Origin: Planctomycetota bacterium
Lineage (GTDB): Bacteria; Planctomycetota; UBA1135; GCA-002686595
Reading direction: 5' to 3'
Length of the DNA: 48,129 nt
Assembly (NCBI GenBank): GCA_947484275.1
Contig: CANKOY010000026.1
Location: 1-48,129 of the forward strand
Part shown: piece by piece, positions 43,773 through 48,129 of the stretch
Layout of the letters: each line of letters opens with the position of its first letter
Position numbering within the stretch: the first letter of the stretch is position 1
Translations under genes and position numbers: made by a program
Notes under the pieces: generated by a model
The model's input: only the letters and a program-made list of their open reading frames with translations
Database searches by the model: none
Told to the model about the DNA's origin: nothing

Positions 43773-46340
43773 ATGAAACAACTTCTGACAATTGCGTCGA
43801 TCCTGTGCGGGGTTGCGGGAGCTTTCGCCTTCGCGGGCGACCACGCCATCGAAACCAAGGCCCTGCGCAAGCCGCGACTTCAGACCGGTGGCACGTGCCT
43901 GATCCGAAACGTCACGATCCACACGGCGCTCGCGCCGGCGTCGATCGGCGATGTGTACGTGCGCGCGGGCGACATCGCCGCCGTCGGGCAGGGGCTTGAA
44001 GCTCCCGCGGGCGTGCTAGTGATCGACGGATCGAACATGCACATCGCGCCGGGCGTGATCGACAATCACTCGCACATGGCGATCGAGGGTGGCGTCAACG
44101 AGGGCTCGCTCTCGATCACCTGCGAGGTGGACATCTCCGACGTGCTCAACCCGGAAGACGGGACGATCTACCGCGCGCTGGCCGGCGGCGTGACCGCGGC
44201 GCGCCTGCTCCACGGCTCCGCGAACGCGATCGGCGGTCGGCACGAGGTGATCAAGCTCAAGCAGGATCGCCGGCCGGACGAACTGCGTTTCCCGGGCGCG
44301 AAGGAAGGCGTCAAGTTCGCCCTCGGCGAGAATCCAAAGCAATCGAACGGCGGTGGCGGTTCGCGCTTCCCCGACACGCGCATGGGCGTCGAGGCCGTCT
44401 ACGGGCGGGCCTTTTCGCGCGCGCGAGAGTACGCGGAAGAATGGAAAGGCTACGAGGCGCTGCGGTCCGATGGCAAGGACCCGATGCCTCCGCGACGCGA
44501 CCTGCGGCTCGATGCCCTGCGCGGAATTCTCGACGGAACGATCGACGTGCACTCGCACTGCTACCGCGCGGACGAAATCCTGATGTTGCTGCGCGTGTCC
44601 GACACGTTCGGCTTCCAGATCAAGACGCTTCAGCACGTCCTCGAGGGCTACAAGGTCGCCTCCGAAATGGCCGAGCGCCGCGTGGGCGGTTCGACTTTCA
44701 GCGATTGGTGGGCCTACAAGATCGAGGCCTACGACGCGATCCCGCAGAACGCCGCTTTGCTCGAGGAAGCAGGCGTGATCGCAACGGTCAACTCGGACTC
44801 CGATGAAGTCGTGCGTCGCCTCTACGGCGAGGCGGCCAAATCGATCCGCTACGGCGCTATGGACCCGGTGCGTGCATTGCGGCTTGTGACGCTCAACTCG
44901 GCCATTCAATTGGGCATCGAGGAGCGCGCAGGCTCGATCGAAGTGGGCAAGGACGCAGACCTCGTGCTGCTCAACGCCGAACCGATGTCGTCGCTCGCGC
45001 GCGTGCAGTGGACCATGGTCGACGGCGAGATCGAATTCGAGCGCCGCGACGCGTTCGAGTTGGAAACCAATCCGCCCGCGGTGCGCGCGTTTGAAGCCAC
45101 CGCCGCCGGCGAGTCGCAATGGAAGTCGGACGGCGGAGAGACGATTGCCCTGGTGGGCGGAACGGTTCACCCGATCGCCTCGCCCGACATCGTCGGCGCC
45201 ACGGTCCTGTTGCAGGACGGCCGCATCGCCGCCATCGGCGTCGACGTCCCGATCCCCGCCGATGCGCGCGTCGTCGACGTTCGCGGACGCCACGTTTGGC
45301 CGGGGATGGTCGCTCTGAACACGCCACTTGGGCTGTACGAGATCGACTCGGTCGCCGGCACCGACGACCTGGGCGAGATCGGAGGCAATCAGCCCGACTT
45401 GCGCGCCAGCGCCTCGCTCAACGCGGATTCGGCCCACATCGCCGTGACGCGCGCAGGCGGCGTCACGCGCGCTCAGTCCGCGCCCCAAGGCGGCGGGCCG
45501 CTGAAGGGCCAGTCGTGCGTGATCAAGCTTGCGGGCGAAACCTGGGAGGAGCTGCTGAGCGTCGATCGCGACATGCTGCACCTCGAATACCCGCGGGCCC
45601 AAAACACGGCCAAGGAGAAGAAGAAGAGCGACGAGGAGAAGCAACTGGAGGCGGTTTTCGCTTCCGCGCGCGAGTACGGTCGGCTCAGCGACGAGGCCGC
45701 GAAGCAGGACAGCACTCCCCCGCTCTACGATCCGCGGCTAGCGGCCCTGGTGCCATTCGCCCGCGGCGAGAAACGCATCGCGCTGCACGCGAACAACGCC
45801 CAGACGATCTTGAACGCGCTGCGCTTCGCCAAGGCCGAGAAGCTCGACGTCGTGCTGTTCGGCGTCAGTGAAGGCTGGAAGGTCGTCGATGCACTGGTGC
45901 GCGAGAAGCGACCGCTGGTGATCGGGCCGGTGCTGGAGTCGCCCTCGAGCGCCTACGATCCCTACGATTCGGCCTACGCCAACGCCGCGATCCTGTCGCG
46001 CGCCGGACTGGACATCGCGATCGAGACAGCGGACCACCAGAATCCGCGCAACCTGGCATTTCATGCCGCCATGGCCAGTGCCTTCGGATTGCCGCGCGAG
46101 GAGGCGCTGCGCTCGGTGACGCTCTACGCGGCGCGCATCCTTGGAATGGACGGGGAGCTTGGCAGCTTGACGGTCGGGAAACGCGGTGATGTGATCGTCA
46201 CCGGAGGCGATCTCCTGGACATCCGCGCGCCCGTGGAGTTGGTCTTCATCGACGGCGTTCAGCAGTCGCTAAAAAATCGTCAATCCGAGTTGTACGAGCG
46301 CTACAAGGCGCGGCTCGAGCGCACGCGCGCGAACAAGTAG
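43773..46340 (+). CDS. Secreted tandem amidohydrolase (active N-terminal, degenerate C-terminal domain)
   Basis: An 855-residue secreted protein (signal MKQLLTIASILCGVAGAFAFA). The N-terminal amidohydrolase domain keeps the metal site: PGVIDNHSHMAIEGG (His99, His101), DVHSHCYRADEIL (His260, His262) and an Asp in TVNSDSDE, then GSIEVGKDADLVLLNAEP. A second amidohydrolase-like domain follows from about residue 455 (IALVGGTVHPIASPDIVGA) but has WPGMVALNTPLG in place of the HxH site, and ends with GSLTVGKRGDVIVTGGDLL. The active domain is close to imidazolonepropionase/Xaa-Pro-dipeptidase-type members, so a dipeptide or cyclic amide is a reasonable substrate guess. It forms an operon with the preceding pseudo-amidohydrolase. 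Confidence 0.9.
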   Translation: MKQLLTIASILCGVAGAFAFAGDHAIETKALRKPRLQTGGTCLIRNVTIHTALAPASIGDVYVRAGDIAAVGQGLEAPAGVLVIDGSNMHIAPGVIDNHSHMAIEGGVNEGSLSITCEVDISDVLNPEDGTIYRALAGGVTAARLLHGSANAIGGRHEVIKLKQDRRPDELRFPGAKEGVKFALGENPKQSNGGGGSRFPDTRMGVEAVYGRAFSRAREYAEEWKGYEALRSDGKDPMPPRRDLRLDALRGILDGTIDVHSHCYRADEILMLLRVSDTFGFQIKTLQHVLEGYKVASEMAERRVGGSTFSDWWAYKIEAYDAIPQNAALLEEAGVIATVNSDSDEVVRRLYGEAAKSIRYGAMDPVRALRLVTLNSAIQLGIEERAGSIEVGKDADLVLLNAEPMSSLARVQWTMVDGEIEFERRDAFELETNPPAVRAFEATAAGESQWKSDGGETIALVGGTVHPIASPDIVGATVLLQDGRIAAIGVDVPIPADARVVDVRGRHVWPGMVALNTPLGLYEIDSVAGTDDLGEIGGNQPDLRASASLNADSAHIAVTRAGGVTRAQSAPQGGGPLKGQSCVIKLAGETWEELLSVDRDMLHLEYPRAQNTAKEKKKSDEEKQLEAVFASAREYGRLSDEAAKQDSTPPLYDPRLAALVPFARGEKRIALHANNAQTILNALRFAKAEKLDVVLFGVSEGWKVVDALVREKRPLVIGPVLESPSSAYDPYDSAYANAAILSRAGLDIAIETADHQNPRNLAFHAAMASAFGLPREEALRSVTLYAARILGMDGELGSLTVGKRGDVIVTGGDLLDIRAPVELVFIDGVQQSLKNRQSELYERYKARLERTRANK

Positions 46341-46349
46341 AAGTTATCA

Positions 46350-46892
46350 ATGAGAACATCGTGGTTGGCTATGGCACTCGCGCCCCTGTTACTTTCAGCC
46401 TGCGCCACGAAGTACTACGACGCGCGCTTCACGCCACAGACCGTAGAGGCGCTTGCGGTCGGCACGACCCCGGGCGCCCAGGCGCGCTCGGTGGTTTCGG
46501 TCGTGGGCGTGCGCCGCAAGGACTCGGAGACAGGAGCTCCGCCCCAGGTGGAATTTCGCCTGCGGGTGGAAAACCTCGGGAGCGTCCCGTGCTCGGTGGA
46601 GCAGCATTCCATGCAACTGCTCTCCGGCAAACTCGAGCCCTTCGGCGCGGCGCAGTTGCAGAGCGCGGATTCCCCGCTGATCGCCGAGGGCGCCAGCGCC
46701 AACTACGAGGTCCTGTTCCCGGTCCCCACGGGCCAGCGGATCGACGACATCGACCTGCGCTCGCTCAATCTGCGCTGGTCGATCGCGTTTGGCTCGGAGG
46801 TGATCACGAACGGCATGACCTTCGAGCGCATGCTGCCCCTGCGCCAGGACTCGGGAGATTTCAGCCTCGGAATCGGTTTCATCGCCCATTGA
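46350..46892 (+). CDS. Lipoprotein of unknown function
   Basis: A 180-residue protein with a clear lipoprotein signal (MRTSWLAMALAPLLLSACATKYYDARF; lipobox LSAC, Cys18). The mature domain is all-beta with VEFRLRVENLGSVPCSV and ANYEVLFPVPTGQ, as in immunoglobulin-like domains of YcfL/DUF1425-type lipoproteins. The start is 9 bp after the stop of the amidohydrolase, with AAGTT upstream and no strong ribosome binding site, so coupled translation is likely. Whether it helps the amidohydrolase pair on the cell surface is unknown. Confidence 0.82.
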   Translation: MRTSWLAMALAPLLLSACATKYYDARFTPQTVEALAVGTTPGAQARSVVSVVGVRRKDSETGAPPQVEFRLRVENLGSVPCSVEQHSMQLLSGKLEPFGAAQLQSADSPLIAEGASANYEVLFPVPTGQRIDDIDLRSLNLRWSIAFGSEVITNGMTFERMLPLRQDSGDFSLGIGFIAH

Positions 46893-46982
46893 GCCGCTGG
46901 CGGGCGCGCCGACTGACGGGGCCGCCGTGGTAAGCTCTTCGCCGCTTTTTCCACGGTTCGCCCGCCATCTTGGACTCGCCCC

Positions 46983-48038
46983 ATGCAATCGACTGATCTG
47001 ATCAGCCTCCTCGTTGTCGCGCTCGGCAACGCCCAGGTCTCCGGCACGCGCGCTCCCACGATCGATTCGGTCGAGGAGCTGCTCAAACTCGACATTTCTG
47101 GCAGCAAGGAGAAGTACGCGCGCCTGCGCTTCTTTGCCAAGGACGCCGCCGAAGGCGCGACGCTCGGTGATTGGCTCCTCTCGCTAGACGGCCTGAAGCA
47201 ACTGCGCCTGATCAAGGGGCAAATTCAGGCCCCCGACGGTCTGCCCGAGGGCACGTCACCGGCGATGCTGGCGGCGATGCAGGGTGGTTCGCCGATCTTG
47301 CTCATGGCGGTCTACGGCGAGCACTGCGAAATCCTCGCGCCGGCAATGGTCATGCCGCCGGCCGTGGATCTGAAGGTGGACGACTTGCTCGAGTTCTTGA
47401 TGAACGCTTCAAGCGCGACCCTGATTCGCGAGCAACTCGCCGCGCGCCATTCCAACCTCCCGCGCACGCCGAATGAGAACGCTTGGCAGGCCCTGCTGCG
47501 CCACCTGCCCGAGCAGTTGCCGATGCCGGTGGTCGAGAGCCTGAAAATCGCGCTCAACAATCCCGAAGTGGCGGATGAAGACCGCAAAACGTTCGAGGGA
47601 CTGTACACCTCGCGCTCGGTGGCAGCGCAGCCGCGCTTTGAGTTCAAAGTTGTCGGGCGCGCGGATGGCGTGCCGCCGAAGAGCGACATCAACGAGGCCA
47701 CCAAGCGCCTCAAGGATCAGCTCAACGCCGCCGCGCAGTTCGCCCAGGCAAAGAAGCTCGATCAGTGGTCGACGCACTTTCGCCACTGCGCACAGATCGT
47801 CAACAACGGCCCGCAGCAAGTGGACCCGATGCTTGGCCTGTTCGACCAATGTGGCTGGCCCAAGACGTCCGTGAATCTCCTGGCCGGAGTCGTGCGCAGT
47901 TGGGTTTTTGGCGGCAAGGGTAGTTGGAACGACGTCAACCTCAACGCCGACGCCGAGTACAACAAGGTGTCCCTGGCGCTGCTCGAAGAAGTGCAGGGAG
48001 GCATCGTCGCCGCCTCGTGCACCGTGCCGCGCGGTTAG
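46983..48038 (+). CDS. Hypothetical protein, unknown function
   Basis: A 351-residue protein with no signal that I am sure of: the first residues MQSTDLISLLVVALGNAQVSG are weakly hydrophobic. The rest is mainly helical (DSVEELLKLDISG, LRHLPEQLPMPVVESLKIALN, DQLNAAAQFAQAKKLDQWSTHF). The stretch GDWLLSLDGLKQLRLIKGQIQAPDGLP has no family match in my memory. It follows the lipoprotein by 90 bp, on the same strand, and is the last gene before the palindrome at the window end. I propose no function. Confidence 0.75.
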   Translation: MQSTDLISLLVVALGNAQVSGTRAPTIDSVEELLKLDISGSKEKYARLRFFAKDAAEGATLGDWLLSLDGLKQLRLIKGQIQAPDGLPEGTSPAMLAAMQGGSPILLMAVYGEHCEILAPAMVMPPAVDLKVDDLLEFLMNASSATLIREQLAARHSNLPRTPNENAWQALLRHLPEQLPMPVVESLKIALNNPEVADEDRKTFEGLYTSRSVAAQPRFEFKVVGRADGVPPKSDINEATKRLKDQLNAAAQFAQAKKLDQWSTHFRHCAQIVNNGPQQVDPMLGLFDQCGWPKTSVNLLAGVVRSWVFGGKGSWNDVNLNADAEYNKVSLALLEEVQGGIVAASCTVPRG

Positions 48039-48054
48039 TCCAAAGTCGGGTCCC

Positions 48055-48129
48055 GCCCCATCAAGACACCTGCGGCCGCCCCCCCGCGCATGTTGCGCGC
48101 GGGGGCGGCCGCAGGTGTCTTGATGGGGC
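48055..48129. repeat. 75-nt near-perfect palindrome at the end of the window
   Basis: Arms of 35 nt (48055-48089 and 48095-48129) pair with a single mismatch around a 5-nt loop. It starts 17 nt after the last stop codon, and the sequence ends exactly where the right arm ends. It could be a terminator of the last gene or an assembly fold-back at a contig end. The inner GC-rich core with ATGTT loop looks natural; the outer 17-nt arm (GCCCCATCAAGACACCT) is less usual. Confidence 0.85.

Noticed and set aside
1..48129. CRISPR arrays, rRNA operons, prophage or integrase genes
   Set aside because: I saw no regularly spaced repeats, no rRNA-like sequence and no phage or integrase motifs in the window.

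Overview
This is a GC-rich, gene-dense bacterial chromosome segment. It has an outer membrane (TonB-dependent receptor, lipoprotein, many secreted proteins with Sec signals) and weak Shine-Dalgarno use. The best taxonomic clue is the C-terminal domain of the metalloprotease at 29212-32292 (YCTAK...GLEYTV type), which I associate from memory with deep-branching, mostly uncultured Planctomycetota. The pairs of large secreted beta-propeller and amidohydrolase proteins fit that. The assignment is an inference, not a measurement.

Layout. (1) 1-3960: a dipeptidyl-peptidase-IV-like S9 peptidase cut by the left edge, a small charged protein, a DEAD-box RNA helicase, and an AT-hook/winged-helix DNA-binding protein closed by a strong hairpin. 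(2) 3986-16716: ten minus-strand genes in one direction. In transcription order they are a FlhG/MinD-like ATPase, a ParA-like ATPase, a helix-hairpin-helix protein, a secreted protein, a class I aminotransferase, a uracil phosphoribosyltransferase, isoaspartyl dipeptidase (iadA), cyanophycinase (cphB), cyanophycin synthetase (cphA), and a CphA-like Mur ligase without the ATP-grasp domain. This is a cyanophycin (Asp-Arg polymer) synthesis and breakdown locus: CphA makes the polymer, CphB cuts it to beta-Asp-Arg, and IadA splits the dipeptide. (3) 16717-23037: repeat-rich intergenic DNA around a TPR/degenerate esterase protein, pyruvate kinase and a TonB-dependent receptor. (4) 23038-28852: two tandem paralogous secreted propeller proteins, a 45-residue membrane protein, and a SelW-like gene with an in-frame TGA that reads as selenocysteine. 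(5) 29212-36652: the metalloprotease with a good terminator, then a cell-envelope set (GT39-like membrane glycosyltransferase, GT2, sulfatase-superfamily protein). (6) 36711-48038: secreted protein plus gluzincin peptidase, a MIP18/SufT-like protein, an EamA transporter, a pseudo-amidohydrolase next to a tandem-domain amidohydrolase, a lipoprotein and an unknown. The window ends exactly at the end of a 75-nt palindrome.

The most notable items are these. A probable unannotated selenoprotein (C-T-Q-U motif) has a GGUCU-loop SECIS-like hairpin just after its UGA. The extended cyanophycin operon carries ParA/MinD ATPases and a CphA paralog. A family of structured, transposase-less inverted-repeat elements sits at CTAG sites and repeatedly abuts stop codons; two copies show compensatory base changes in an internal helix.
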